Positions 36,059 through 45,500 of a stretch of 64,000 nt of DNA are shown here, one piece after another (the first letter of the stretch is position 1; every line of letters starts with the position of its first letter). A program made the translations under genes and the position numbers. The notes beneath the pieces were generated by a model. It ran no database searches and was not told the origin of the DNA. It saw only the letters and a list, made by a program, of their open reading frames with translations. The stretch spans positions 124,001-188,000 of the forward strand of contig NZ_JAEPOL010000003.1 of NCBI RefSeq assembly GCF_017642925.1. The letters are read 5' to 3'. Source of the stretch: Maricaulis sp. GTDB lineage: Bacteria; Pseudomonadota; Alphaproteobacteria; Caulobacterales; Maricaulaceae.

Positions 36059-37219
36059 CTATTCGCCGGCTTCGGCCGGCTCGGTCGGCTGGTCGGTGAA
36101 ACCTTCCAGATCGCCCGACGGCTCGGCATCGCGCTCGATCTCGACTGCGCTCAGCGCATAGGCCTTCAACAGGCGCGCGACGGAGAAGAGCGCGTTCTCG
36201 TGGACGCGTTCATAGCCGTGCGACGCATCGATACCGAAGGTCACCAGCGCCGTGCGCACATCCGCCCCGCCCTCGATGGCCGAGGCCGCGTCCGAACGGT
36301 AATAGCGGAACACGTCGCGCTGGAAAGGGATCTGCTTGCTCTTGGCCAGATGGATCAGCTTGGTCGTGAGGTGATAGTCGAACGGGCCGGTCATGTCGGC
36401 CATGCCGATCGTGACGCCGGTCTCCTTGGAGTTCTGGCCGGGCGCAACAGCGCCATTATCGACCGCGACCATCGAGGCCACGTCATGGGTCAAGATGGAG
36501 GAGGCGCCGACGCCGACCTCTTCAGAGATCGAGAACAGGAAAAGTGTGTCGACCGGCAGTTCGGCCCCGCTTTCCTTGAGCGCCTTGAGCACGGCGAACA
36601 TGGCGGCAACCCCGCCCTTGTCGTCCAGATGACGCGAGACGATAAAGCCATTGCCCAGGAATTCCGGACACGGGTCGATGGCCACGAAATCGCCGACGGC
36701 AATGCCCAGCGAATTCATGCTCACCGAGGCGACACCGATGGCCGCGGCGTCGATGTCGTTGTGGACCGGCGCGTCGATGCGCAGTTCGACCTGCGACCAG
36801 GCAACCGGCTGGGTATCGATTTCCTTGTTGTAGACATGGCCCGAGGCCTTCAGCGGCAGGATCGAGCCGCGATAACTGCCATGCTCGGTGAACAGGGTGC
36901 AGCGGGCACCTTCGGCGAAGCGGGCCGACCAGTGCCCGATCGGCGCCAGCGACAGACGGCCATTCTCCTTGATGTAGGAGACCTGGGCGCCCAGCGTGTC
37001 GACATGGGAGATGATGGCGCGGGCGGGCTGTTCCTCGCGCCCCGGCAGGCGCGACCGGATCGCGCCGCGCCGGGTCAGCTCATACTCGATCCCCAGCCGC
37101 TCCAGCTCCTCGCAGCACCAGCGGGCGATCTTGTCGGTATAGCCGCTCGGACTGGGGATGGTGAGCAGCGTCTTGAGGGTTTCGCGCAGATAGGTTTCGT
37201 CGATTTCAAGCTCGGACAC
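36059..37219 (-). CDS. M42-family peptidase of the NAGGN osmoprotectant system
   Basis: 386 aa with a GTG start (GGGAG upstream), overlapping the synthetase stop by 14 nt. M42/M20 co-catalytic metal motifs: ISHVDTLGA (His and Asp near residue 70), HLDDKGG (Asp near 207), SISEEVG (Glu-Glu near 240), VDNGA, and the C-terminal HGYERVH. This aminopeptidase-like enzyme is regularly the third gene of N-acetylglutaminylglutamine amide operons; its precise role is not settled, perhaps osmolyte turnover. Confidence 0.93.
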   Translation of the reverse strand: MSELEIDETYLRETLKTLLTIPSPSGYTDKIARWCCEELERLGIEYELTRRGAIRSRLPGREEQPARAIISHVDTLGAQVSYIKENGRLSLAPIGHWSARFAEGARCTLFTEHGSYRGSILPLKASGHVYNKEIDTQPVAWSQVELRIDAPVHNDIDAAAIGVASVSMNSLGIAVGDFVAIDPCPEFLGNGFIVSRHLDDKGGVAAMFAVLKALKESGAELPVDTLFLFSISEEVGVGASSILTHDVASMVAVDNGAVAPGQNSKETGVTIGMADMTGPFDYHLTTKLIHLAKSKQIPFQRDVFRYYRSDAASAIEGGADVRTALVTFGIDASHGYERVHENALFSVARLLKAYALSAVEIERDAEPSGDLEGFTDQPTEPAEAGE

Positions 37220-39011
37220 GGTCAGCTCCCGGACGGAGGTTTTCGATACGGGCGGAGCGCGGGAAGAGCAGGTCGAGGAAGCGCTCCACCACCGGCTGGG
37301 GTTCGTGATTGGCCAGCCCCGGACGCTCGTTCGCCTCGATGAAGACGAACTCGTCCAGCACCGGCGCCTTGACGATGAAGTCCAGCCCGGCGACCGGAAT
37401 ATCCAGCGCCTTGGCGGCCGCGATGGAGGCCTCGACGATCTGCGGATGAAGCAGGTCGGTCACGTCGTGCAGCGTGCCGCCCGTGTGCAGATTGGCGGTC
37501 AGGCGCACTTCCAGCGTCTCGCCGGACGGCAGGACATCGTCCCAGCCATAACCGGCCGCCGCGATACAGCGCTCGGTCTCGGCATCCAGCGGAATGCGCG
37601 CCTCGCCCCCCGTGGCGGCCGCCCGCCGACGGCTGAGCCCCTCGACCAGTTCGCGCACGGTCTTGCGCCCATCGCCGGCCACGACCGGCCGCTTGCGCAG
37701 GGCGGCGGCGACCACGGCCCGGTCGATCACGATCACGCGCAGATCGTCGCCGGGCACATAGGTTTCCACCAGCACATCGGGACAGTAGTGGCGGGCATTG
37801 GCGATGGCGGCATCGAGGCCTTCGGCATCACGGATATCGACGGCCACACCCCTGCCCTGCTCGCCCCGCGCAGGCTTCACCACGACAGATCCGGCCCGCT
37901 TGAGCAGAGCCTGGGCCGCATCGGCATCATTGCCGTCGACCGCTTCGGCAACGTCCAGCCCGATCTCGGTCATCAGGCGGCGCGTCACGGCCTTGTCGTC
38001 GCACCGGCTCATCGCGATGGCCGAGGTGCGCTCGGTCAGGGATTCCCGGCAGACGACCGACTGGCCGCCAAACGTCAGACGGAAAAAACCGCCCTCGGCG
38101 TCCAGCACATCGACGGCAATGCCGCGGCGGCGCGCCTCGGCCACGATGATCTCGGCATAGGGGTTGAGCCCGTCTTCCAGCGACTTGCCGCCGGTGAAGA
38201 GCTTCTCGTTGATCGGGTTCTTGCGCTTGACCGTGAAGAAGGGTGTGCGCTCGAAGCCCAGGCGTTCGTAGAGGCGGATCGCGGACTCATTGTCGTGGAT
38301 CACCGACAGGTCGACATGACGCGAGCCGCGCGCCGAGAAATGCGCGATCAGATGCCGGGTCAGCGCCTCGCCGACCTTGGCATGATTGGCGCGCGGATCG
38401 ACCGCCAGACACCACAGCGAGGCGCCGCATTCCGGATCGTTGAACAGGCGGGCGTGATCGATGCCCGTGACGGAACCGATGATCTCGCCGCTCGCCTCGT
38501 CGACGGCGACGAAATAGACGATCTCGCGGCTGTCGCGATGCTGCCAGAAAAACTCCGGATCGACCGAGACCATGCCGCAGGCCGCATAGATACGGTTTAC
38601 CGCATCGGCGTCCGAGCGGGCCGCCATGCGGCGCACCTGGAAGCCGCGCGGCGGATCGCCGGCATCGCGATAGGTGGGCAGTTCCAGACGGTAGGTGTGG
38701 GACGGGTCGAGAAAGATCTCCTGCGGCGCGAGCGCCAGCAGGACATGCGGATCGCGCACATAGAAGGCAATGTCGCGCCGGTCCGGCTTCTCCGCCAGCA
38801 GCCGGTCGATCAGCGTGTCCTGGTCGCGGAAAGTATGGGCGAACAGCAATTGCCCCCAGCCGCAATCGATCGCCGCATCGCTGACAATCGCCTCACCCTC
38901 GCCTTCGGCCGGCGGGATGGCCTCGTCGGCCGGCAGCAGGGCCTGTTCACGCTTGCGCCGGAGCCGGTGCGAGATCGCCCCGGCCGGCTGTCGGGGTCCG
39001 GGCCGCGTCAT
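37206..39011 (-). CDS. ngg: N-acetylglutaminylglutamine synthetase (GNAT plus ATP-grasp fusion)
   Basis: 601 aa. The N-terminal part (about residues 120-265) is a GNAT acetyltransferase (LWCLAVDPRANHAKVGEALTR; ESAIRLYERLGFER), the C-terminal part (about 320-590) is an ATP-grasp ligase (VVKPARGEQGRGVAVDI, VLVETYVPGDDLRVIVID, FIEANERPG). The fusion acetylates glutamine and joins a second glutamine to make N-acetylglutaminylglutamine. Overlaps the amidotransferase stop by 4 nt and the M42 gene start by 14 nt: one operon for NAGGN, an osmoprotectant dipeptide. Confidence 0.93.
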   Translation of the reverse strand: MTRPGPRQPAGAISHRLRRKREQALLPADEAIPPAEGEGEAIVSDAAIDCGWGQLLFAHTFRDQDTLIDRLLAEKPDRRDIAFYVRDPHVLLALAPQEIFLDPSHTYRLELPTYRDAGDPPRGFQVRRMAARSDADAVNRIYAACGMVSVDPEFFWQHRDSREIVYFVAVDEASGEIIGSVTGIDHARLFNDPECGASLWCLAVDPRANHAKVGEALTRHLIAHFSARGSRHVDLSVIHDNESAIRLYERLGFERTPFFTVKRKNPINEKLFTGGKSLEDGLNPYAEIIVAEARRRGIAVDVLDAEGGFFRLTFGGQSVVCRESLTERTSAIAMSRCDDKAVTRRLMTEIGLDVAEAVDGNDADAAQALLKRAGSVVVKPARGEQGRGVAVDIRDAEGLDAAIANARHYCPDVLVETYVPGDDLRVIVIDRAVVAAALRKRPVVAGDGRKTVRELVEGLSRRRAAATGGEARIPLDAETERCIAAAGYGWDDVLPSGETLEVRLTANLHTGGTLHDVTDLLHPQIVEASIAAAKALDIPVAGLDFIVKAPVLDEFVFIEANERPGLANHEPQPVVERFLDLLFPRSARIENLRPGADRVRA

Positions 39012-40813
39012 GCAGCCACCTCGGCCCGGGCCGGCTTCACGGGCGCATCATGCGTCTGCAGCCACAGCGCCAGCACACCGATCTGCCAGAGTTTGGAACC
39101 GCGCAGCTTGGTGATGTGCGCTTCGGGATCCTTCAGGAGGTGATCGACATAGGTCTCCTGCACGATGCCGCGATCCCGGAAGGACCGGCTGCGCACCGCG
39201 TCGCGCACCATGTCGAGGAAATCTCCCTGCAGGTATTTCAGGGCCGGAACGGGGAAATAGCCCTTGGGCCGGTCGATGACCGCGTGCGGCAGGACCTGAC
39301 GGGCCAGGTGCTTGAGCACGCCCTTGCCCTCCTGCTGCAGATGCAACTCGGCGGGACAGCGGGCCGCCAGCTCGATCACCTCGTGATCGAGGAAGGGCAC
39401 GCGCGCCTCCAGCCCCCAGGCCATGGTCATGTTGTCGACCCGCTTCACCGGATCGTCGACCAGCATGACATGGGTATCCAGCCGCAGGGCCTTGTCGAGG
39501 GGCGAAGCTGCGCCCGGCGTCTGGAAGTGGTCGCGCACAAAATCGCCGGCATGATCGCCCCCAAGCCAGGACGGCTGCAGCAGCTCGGCCATCTCGTCAT
39601 GCGAGCGGTCGAAGAAGGCATCGCGATAGGTGCCGAAAGCATCGTTCGCGCCGGCCATGGGCGGGTACCAGTGATAGCCGGCGAAGGCCTCGTCGGCCCC
39701 CTGACCGGACTGGACCACTTTCACATGCTTGGAGACTTCCTCGGACAGGAGGAAGAAGCCGACGCAGTCATGACTGGTCATCGGCTCGGACATGGAGGCG
39801 ATCACCTCCGGCAGGGCGCGCAGCGCGCGCGAGGCCGGGATCTCGATCTTGTGGTGCTGCGTGCCGAAATGCCTGGCGACGATATCGGAATAGTGGAACT
39901 CGTCGCCGGCCTCCCCATTCACGCTCTCGAAGCCGATGGAGAAGGTGTTGAGGTCCTTCACGCCGGCTTCGGCCAGCAGCGCCACAATCAGCGAACTGTC
40001 GAGCCCGCCGGACAAAAGAACGCCGATCGGCACATCGGCCACCATGCGCCGCTTCACCGCACCGCGCAGCGCCTCGGCAATCCGCTCGCGCCAGCCCTCG
40101 GCATCGAGCCCCTGCTCCTCCTCGCGCATATCGTAGGGACAGGACCAGTAGCGGTGTTCGCGGCGCGTGCCGTCGCGCTCGATCTCCATCAGCGTGGCCG
40201 GCGGCAGTTTGCGCACGCCCTTGAACAAGGTGCGCGGCGACGGCACGACGGCGTGGAAGCTGAAATACTGGTGCAGGGCGACCGGATCGAGCTCGCGGTC
40301 GACATCGCCGGCGGCCAGCAGGGCCGGCAGGCTGGAGGCAAAACGCAGGCGGCCGGGCGTCTCGGACAGGTAGAGCGGCTTGATGCCCAGACGGTCGCGC
40401 CCCAGCACCACCTTGCCGCTGTCGCGCTCGGCAATGGCGAAGGCGAACATGCCCGACAGGCGTTTCGCCACATCCAGCCCCCAGGCATGATAGCCCTTCA
40501 GGATCACCTCGCTGTCGCTGGTGGAGAAGAAGCGATAGCCCTTGCTCTCCAGCTCGGCGCGCAGTTCGCGGTGATTGTAGATGCAGCCATTGAAGGCGAG
40601 CGTCAGGCCCAGCTGGGCGTCATGCATGGGTTGGGCGCCGGCTTCGGTGAGATCGATGATCTTGAGACGGCGATGGGCCAGGCCGACCCCGTCGCGAATG
40701 ACCATGCCGCCGCCATCCGGTCCGCGCCGGCGCATGGCCCAGCTCATCCGCTCGAGTGCTTGCGAGTCGGAAGGAGAGTTCTGGAACGACAAGTCGCCGG
40801 CAATCCCGCACAT
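39008..40813 (-). CDS. asnO: N-acetylglutaminylglutamine amidotransferase (asparagine-synthase-like)
   Basis: 601 aa. The class II glutaminase has the nucleophile Cys2 (MCGIAGD), RRGPDGGG near 30 and AFNGCIYNHREL near 75. The synthetase domain has the PP-loop LLSGGLDSS (residues 267-274), and YHWYPPM and MAWGLEARVPFLDHEV in the second half. It makes the C-terminal amide of NAGGN, not asparagine, as judged by the operon with the GNAT/ATP-grasp and M42 genes. First gene of the leftward operon; the 257-bp region upstream is AT-rich and carries its promoter, not pinpointed. Confidence 0.93.
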   Translation of the reverse strand: MCGIAGDLSFQNSPSDSQALERMSWAMRRRGPDGGGMVIRDGVGLAHRRLKIIDLTEAGAQPMHDAQLGLTLAFNGCIYNHRELRAELESKGYRFFSTSDSEVILKGYHAWGLDVAKRLSGMFAFAIAERDSGKVVLGRDRLGIKPLYLSETPGRLRFASSLPALLAAGDVDRELDPVALHQYFSFHAVVPSPRTLFKGVRKLPPATLMEIERDGTRREHRYWSCPYDMREEEQGLDAEGWRERIAEALRGAVKRRMVADVPIGVLLSGGLDSSLIVALLAEAGVKDLNTFSIGFESVNGEAGDEFHYSDIVARHFGTQHHKIEIPASRALRALPEVIASMSEPMTSHDCVGFFLLSEEVSKHVKVVQSGQGADEAFAGYHWYPPMAGANDAFGTYRDAFFDRSHDEMAELLQPSWLGGDHAGDFVRDHFQTPGAASPLDKALRLDTHVMLVDDPVKRVDNMTMAWGLEARVPFLDHEVIELAARCPAELHLQQEGKGVLKHLARQVLPHAVIDRPKGYFPVPALKYLQGDFLDMVRDAVRSRSFRDRGIVQETYVDHLLKDPEAHITKLRGSKLWQIGVLALWLQTHDAPVKPARAEVAA

Positions 40814-41070
40814 GCTATATTACCCCCTGTATTGAATCTGTATTGCGCACTCCACAAAGCCCGACTCGACCCGATCATCAAGTCAGCACGTAATACGGTA
40901 TGCAACCTGTAAACTCATTCCAAGCGAAAAAGGTTCCATATCGGGTGTATTCTATTTTATGTGCACCACGCGACCTTGATTATCGAGCCAAAAGTACTAT
41001 CCATATTGACAGATTGACTTCCGCGTGACCTTCACGCCCCATTTTCTGTAAACGGAGTACGATAAACTAT

Positions 41071-41580
41071 ATGAGACATTCCCATCGCCCGCGCAGGGTC
41101 GCCGCTTTCGTCGCTGAATCCGTCAATGTCCGCCAGCTGCAGACCGCATCCGAAGCGCTGCAGCGCCACAACCGCCGCGCCGTCCTGGTCTCCGACCAGC
41201 ACGCCCTGCTGCGCGGTTACAACGGCTCCGCCGAGATCAATTTCGCGGTGGCCGAGACGACGGAGAACATCGAGCCGAATGCGTATGACGCCCTGGTGCT
41301 GATGGAAGGGGCGGCCAAGCTGGCGCCCAGTGCGACCAGGCTGGCGAAGCGTTTCGGCGATGCCGGCAAGCCGGTCGTCGCGCTCACGGGCAGCGCGCCG
41401 CTGCTGTCGGAAATCTCCGGCAATAATACCGGTCCGGGCGAGAACACGGCCTCGGCGATTGTCGAGGGTGAGCTTTATGAAGTCACCGACGACGATGCCG
41501 ACTGGAAGATCCTCGACGCCATTTCCGAAAAGCTGAAAGCCATGCAGGATGCGCATCAGCTGGAGCGTGCCGGCGCCTGA
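41071..41580 (+). CDS. Short DJ-1/PfpI-fold-like protein, catalytic cysteine not evident
   Basis: 169 aa. The centre resembles a class I amidotransferase/DJ-1 core: RRAVLVSD, NAYDALVLMEGAAKLAP, and KRFGDAGKPVVALTGSAPLL. In DJ-1 and PfpI the last segment is normally (A/I)xCHGxxxL with a nucleophilic Cys, whereas this protein has LTGSAP and contains no cysteine. A non-catalytic relative, as in the C-terminal domain of large catalases, is the best reading. Divergent from the NAGGN operon. Confidence 0.6.
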   Translation: MRHSHRPRRVAAFVAESVNVRQLQTASEALQRHNRRAVLVSDQHALLRGYNGSAEINFAVAETTENIEPNAYDALVLMEGAAKLAPSATRLAKRFGDAGKPVVALTGSAPLLSEISGNNTGPGENTASAIVEGELYEVTDDDADWKILDAISEKLKAMQDAHQLERAGA

Positions 41581-41601
41581 CGGAGGCCGGCCGCTGACAA
41601 C

Positions 41602-41638
41602 AAAAAAGGGGCGCCGCGGTTTCGCAGCGCCCCTTTTT
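41602..41638. terminator. Bidirectional terminator between the DJ-1-like gene and the porin gene
   Basis: GGGGCGC (41608-41614) pairs with GCGCCCC (41627-41633), flanked by an A-run (41602-41607) and T-run (41634-41638), so it serves the two convergent genes. Confidence 0.9.
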
Positions 41639-41658
41639 CTGTGCCCGATGCACTCCGC

Positions 41659-42882
41659 CTAGCGGCGGTAGCTCAGAACAACCCAGGTCTTGGACACGTC
41701 GGCCGGAGCCGGCGCCACGCCGGGGCCGTCATAGTCCGCCGCTTCCAGGGCGAGGGAGAGGCCCTGCGGCAGGTCGAGCTCGACGAAGGCATCCCATTCG
41801 CTGCCCAGATCGGCACCCGTGCGCTCGGCCTCGAATTCGTGACGGCGCACACCGGTGGACAGACCGCGGATGAAGCCCGTCTCCCATTCGCGGCCCCAGG
41901 ACAGCATCACATTGAAGTCCTCGACGCCGTCGACCGTGCCCTGGCGACCGCCGCCGGAGAAGACGTCCGCCCAGCCGAGGAAGTCGTGGTTCTTGCCCAG
42001 CGGGTTGGCAAAACCGGTCGAGCCATTGCCCTCGATCACATCATAGCCCAGGGCCAGTTCCGCGCCGCCATAGCTGAAGGCGAGATCGCTGGCGAAATAG
42101 GCGAGGTTGAAGTCGATCGCCGCAGACGCGTAGTCGGTCTGGTGCGCATACATCACCGCGTATTCGACACCCAGATCGCCATAGCTGCGCTCGCCGGCCA
42201 GACGGGCGCCCAGCGTCGTGTTCGAGCGATCGCGTCCGCCGGCCGAGGTAATGTCGATGAAATAGGCAAAGCCCGAAACGTCGAGCGTGTCGTTGATTTC
42301 GTAGCCGACATGGAAGAGATGGCTGTCGCTCTGCCAGTCGGAATCATCGCCGGGGCCGCGATTGATCCGGTCGTGATAGACATAGCTGGCATCGAACGCG
42401 CCATGCGACCAGCCGATCTGGATCGCGTCGTGCGAATTCTTGTCCTGGCGGTGGCCGGCAGAGGCGACGAACTGGCCGTCATCGAACTGCAGATACTGGC
42501 GGCCCAGCGTCACGGAGACGTTCTCGAAGGGCGAGAAGGCCACCTGCAGACGGTTGAGTTCGGTGAACTCGCCATCCTTGATCCCGGCATACTGACCCAG
42601 CCCGTTGAGGCCGGAATTATAGTCGTCATCGCCATCGACGGCCGTGACGTTCTCGACTTCACCGAGGAAGATAAAACCATTCCATTCCGGCGACTTCCAG
42701 CCGAGGCGGGTGCGCAGGGTGATGGCGTCGGCGCCGAGCTTGCCGTCCTGGGCCACATTCTCGTAGCGCATGCGCATGTCGACGAGGATATCGCCCGGCA
42801 GGCTGTTATCGGCCACAGCGAGGGGGGCTGCAGCAGCGCCGACGAGCAGCGCGGCCGCAAGCGTAGCGGTCATGGTCTTCAT
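41659..42882 (-). CDS. Outer-membrane beta-barrel protein (alginate-export/porin-like)
   Basis: 407 aa. Signal peptide 1-24 (APLAVA before DNSLPGD), then alternating amphipathic strands of a beta-barrel and a final aromatic/Arg end (WVVLSYRR). The segments RMRYENVAQDG, ITLRTRLGWKSPEW and SVTLGRQYLQFDDGQFVAS match the style of alginate-export family porins (AlgE-like). AGGAG precedes the ATG at 42882; the open frame further upstream is a shadow of the MCP gene. It lies 22 nt downstream of the chemoreceptor stop, so the two are probably co-transcribed, hinting at a nutrient both sensed and taken up. Confidence 0.8.
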   Translation of the reverse strand: MKTMTATLAAALLVGAAAAPLAVADNSLPGDILVDMRMRYENVAQDGKLGADAITLRTRLGWKSPEWNGFIFLGEVENVTAVDGDDDYNSGLNGLGQYAGIKDGEFTELNRLQVAFSPFENVSVTLGRQYLQFDDGQFVASAGHRQDKNSHDAIQIGWSHGAFDASYVYHDRINRGPGDDSDWQSDSHLFHVGYEINDTLDVSGFAYFIDITSAGGRDRSNTTLGARLAGERSYGDLGVEYAVMYAHQTDYASAAIDFNLAYFASDLAFSYGGAELALGYDVIEGNGSTGFANPLGKNHDFLGWADVFSGGGRQGTVDGVEDFNVMLSWGREWETGFIRGLSTGVRRHEFEAERTGADLGSEWDAFVELDLPQGLSLALEAADYDGPGVAPAPADVSKTWVVLSYRR

Positions 42883-42904
42883 GGGATTGTCTCCTGTCGC
42901 AGCC

Positions 42905-44578
42905 TTACGCCGCGCGAATGTTCTCGAGGAAGGCTTCGAAATCCGTCTTCCAGGCGGTGTAGCGGCCCGACATCTCTTCGGAGGCGCTGAGCACGGACTT
43001 GGAAACCTGGTCGGTCTGGCGGGTGAACTCGGCCACGCGGTCCACATTGGACGCGGCATGCGTGGTGCCGTCCTGGGCCTTCTGGGCCGACTGGGCGATC
43101 TCCGAGGTCGCGACGCGCTGCTGCTCGATCGCCGAGGCCGAAGCCACGGCCAGCTCGCCCAGCTGCGACACCGCATCCAGCGCCTTGGACGCCGACAGCG
43201 AACAGGCTTCCGTCGAGGACTGGATCTTGGAAATCCGCTCGGCGATCTGCTGCGTGGCCGTCGTGGTCTGTTCGGCCAGCGCCTTCACTTCCGACGCCAC
43301 GACCGCGAAACCGCGACCGGCTTCACCGGCCCGCGCCGCCTCGATGGTGGCGTTGAGGGCCAGGAGGTTGGTCTGGCTCGCGATGGTGTCGATCAGGTCG
43401 ACAATGGCGCCGATAGCCTGGGCCGATTCCGCCAGCTCCTGGATGCCTTCGGCGCTGGCGCTGGTCTCCTGGCCGGCCACCTGCGACAGCTCGCTCGTCT
43501 TGGTGACCTGGGTCGAGACTTCCGCAATCGAGGCGGCAAGCTCTTCGGAGGCTGCAGCCACGGCCTGCACGCTCGAGGCGGCATTGCTGGCGGCATCGCG
43601 GGCCGATCCGGAGACGGTGGCCGCCTCGCCGGACGTCGCCTGCATCTGGGTCGCGGACGCGGAGAGCTGTTCGGACGCTTCCATCACGCTCGCCAGGAGC
43701 GCGGTGGAGGCTTCCTCGAAGCGGGCCACGGCTTCTTCCGTGCGGGCCCCGCGTTCAGCCTTGGCGCGGGCCTCGACCGTTTCGCGCTCGCGCATTTCAT
43801 CAGCAGAGGTCAGCGCTTCCTGCAGCGTGTCCAGCGCCCGGGCGAGATTGCCGAATTCGTCGCTGCGCTCCTTGCCCGGAACCTCAAGACCGCGTTCGCC
43901 GCGGGCGAGGCCGCCGACCACATCCTGAATCCTGGAGACCGCCGTACGGATCGTGCCGCCGATCACCTGGGTCAGACCGTAGAGACCGCCTGCCGTCAGC
44001 AGCACCGCAACCACAGCCACCCAGAAGGAGAGCTGGGCCATGCGGTCGCGACGCGCCCAAGCCGATTCGAGATCGACCCACGCACCGTCGCGCACGCTCT
44101 CGATCGCGGTGTCCATGGCATCGTCGAACACGGCCAGCTGGTCGATGAACTGGTTGATCTCGGCGCTGTTCATTCCGGCGATACGCGACATGCGGTCGCT
44201 CATCAGCGTTTCCAGATCGCCATAGTCTGCGCGGATTTCCGACAGGGTCGCCGCGTAGGTGGCATCGGTAACCACGCCCTCGGCGTCCGCCAGCGATATC
44301 CCGAAATCGGTGAGATTGCCGCGGGCCGCCTCGATGCGCTCGGCGGTCGGCGTGGCGGTCATCAGATAGGTGTCGCGCAGAAGGGAGGTGAGATCCTTCT
44401 CCACATTGTTGGCGGCGATCAGGGTCAGTGTCGCCTGCTCGGCTTCGGCTTCGGCCTTCACCATGGCACTGCGCACAACACCGTTCGCGCCGACATAGAC
44501 CAGCATCAGCGCGACGGAGGCCACCGCGAGCAGCGACAGGCGGGCCTTGAGGGAAAGACGGTTCAGACTGGTCAGCAT
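42905..44578 (-). CDS. Methyl-accepting chemotaxis protein
   Basis: 557 aa. TM1 about residues 14-34 ([17 protein letters not shown]), a helical ligand-binding domain to about 185, TM2 ([21 protein letters not shown]), HAMP, then a cytoplasmic coiled coil with the invariant hairpin tip (about residues 390-435: [22 protein letters not shown] is the core, with [13 protein letters not shown] following). No C-terminal CheB/R pentapeptide. The start [11 protein letters not shown] is chosen as the last ATG before the first helix, after GAAGGGGG; ATG at 44611 is an alternative. Confidence 0.92.
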   Translation of the reverse strand: MLTSLNRLSLKARLSLLAVASVALMLVYVGANGVVRSAMVKAEAEAEQATLTLIAANNVEKDLTSLLRDTYLMTATPTAERIEAARGNLTDFGISLADAEGVVTDATYAATLSEIRADYGDLETLMSDRMSRIAGMNSAEINQFIDQLAVFDDAMDTAIESVRDGAWVDLESAWARRDRMAQLSFWVAVVAVLLTAGGLYGLTQVIGGTIRTAVSRIQDVVGGLARGERGLEVPGKERSDEFGNLARALDTLQEALTSADEMRERETVEARAKAERGARTEEAVARFEEASTALLASVMEASEQLSASATQMQATSGEAATVSGSARDAASNAASSVQAVAAASEELAASIAEVSTQVTKTSELSQVAGQETSASAEGIQELAESAQAIGAIVDLIDTIASQTNLLALNATIEAARAGEAGRGFAVVASEVKALAEQTTTATQQIAERISKIQSSTEACSLSASKALDAVSQLGELAVASASAIEQQRVATSEIAQSAQKAQDGTTHAASNVDRVAEFTRQTDQVSKSVLSASEEMSGRYTAWKTDFEAFLENIRAA

Positions 44579-45371
44579 CGGAGCTACGCCCCCTTCTTCT
44601 CGAAACATGTGCATCGCCACGCGCCGGGCCGGATCGGGACTCCGGCGGGAGCGGGCTGCTTTCACGGACGAGTAGCTGCCAAGACGGTTAAACCTTCCTT
44701 TCGGGACTTCCTGCGGTAACCGGTTGTTAGGGCATATTTTATTCGCCCGGACAGGGCTCAAGGCATGGCGGAGCCTGCCCCTGCAGGGCTACACGCGTTT
44801 TGATAGGGTTGTGCAGATTGCAGCTTGCGCGACGCGTTTTTCGCAGTCGCAGCAAAAACGAACATTGTCCAAAAAAGAATGCGGCAGTGTCGTGAGCACT
44901 GCCGCATAGATCCGGGGGCTAAAACCCCCTTCTTCGTTGGCGCTTACTCGGAGGGATACAGACCTTATAAACACCGCAACGAACATGGTCGGCCAAGCGT
45001 GGCACCTGGATCGGCGCCGCCCCCGGCTGTCGGGATTGAAAAAACCAAACCCGGCCGGTGACTTCCATCGCTTTGAGACAGGCAACGGGACGCTGCGGCA
45101 AACGCGGCAGCCTGCGACGAACGACGGCCCAGACGCGACGAGGGTCCCGGCTCAAGTCCGCAGGGCTCGCGAGCATTGTCGCTCGCGGAGGCCGCGCGCC
45201 CACCCCTTCACAGACGAGATCCCGGACCCGATCCAGGGGAGTTGCGTGAAATCAAGGACTCGCGAGATCGAGTTCAAAACCCGCAGCCCTGAGCGCGTTC
45301 CATGTGAGCATCGCCCCGGCACCGAAGGCGGAGCCAGGCTCGGGTCGAGCGGAGCGGGAACAAAAGGAAAA
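44579..45371. other. Non-coding junction between the core-like segment and the mobilisable element; oriT candidate
   Basis: About 790 bp without a convincing gene; the longer open frames here are Arg/Pro-rich and look like chance GC-rich readings. Contents: MCP promoter region (44579 to about 44860), a hairpin terminator facing left (44871-44907), a second GGGGG/CCCCC stem (44914-44918 with 44925-44929), then a GC-rich stretch up to a tiny ORF and mobC. The position directly upstream of mobC-relaxase is where origins of transfer normally lie. No known nic sequence was recognised and no flanking att repeat could be established. Confidence 0.45.
44871..44907 (-). terminator. Leftward rho-independent terminator at the element boundary
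   Basis: ATGCGGCAGTG (44879-44889) and CACTGCCGCAT (44897-44907) are perfectly paired; on the minus strand the hairpin is followed by TCTTTTTT (44871-44878 complement). It would stop transcripts coming from the element side before they reach the MCP promoter. Confidence 0.75.
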
Positions 45372-45500
45372 ATGGCGCGCCTTGAAGGAAATTCTTCGAA
45401 CGCGCTATTTGAAACATTACAGGATTGGGAGCACCAACTCAAACACTCTGAGATAGACTTCAAGGCTATCTCTCAGAAGCCAAAGGGGCCGCAGCTATGA
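45372..45500 (+). CDS. 42-aa ORF translationally coupled to mobC
   Basis: Starts MARLEGNSSNALFETLQDWE with AGGAAAA directly upstream and ends inside the mobC start (ATGA overlap at 45497-45500). The composition (acidic/amide-rich helix, basic tail KPKGPQL) is protein-like, unlike the GC-rich reading upstream in the same frame. The overlap and ribosome-binding site support translation; the function is unknown, possibly a relaxosome accessory peptide or merely a coupling leader. Confidence 0.45.
   Translation: MARLEGNSSNALFETLQDWEHQLKHSEIDFKAISQKPKGPQL

Noticed and set aside
44760..44830. tRNA gene as integration site at the element boundary
   Set aside because: No cloverleaf with TTC-type T-arm could be folded by eye.
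44919..45203. 94-residue minus-strand frame that could feed the leftward terminator
   Set aside because: Arg/Pro/Val-rich, no ribosome-binding site, and no recognisable motif; a non-coding transcript is just as likely.
44937..45500. 187-residue plus-strand frame before mobC
   Set aside because: Its first 145 residues are Arg/Pro-rich without a ribosome-binding site; only the last 42 codons (from 45372) look like a gene.
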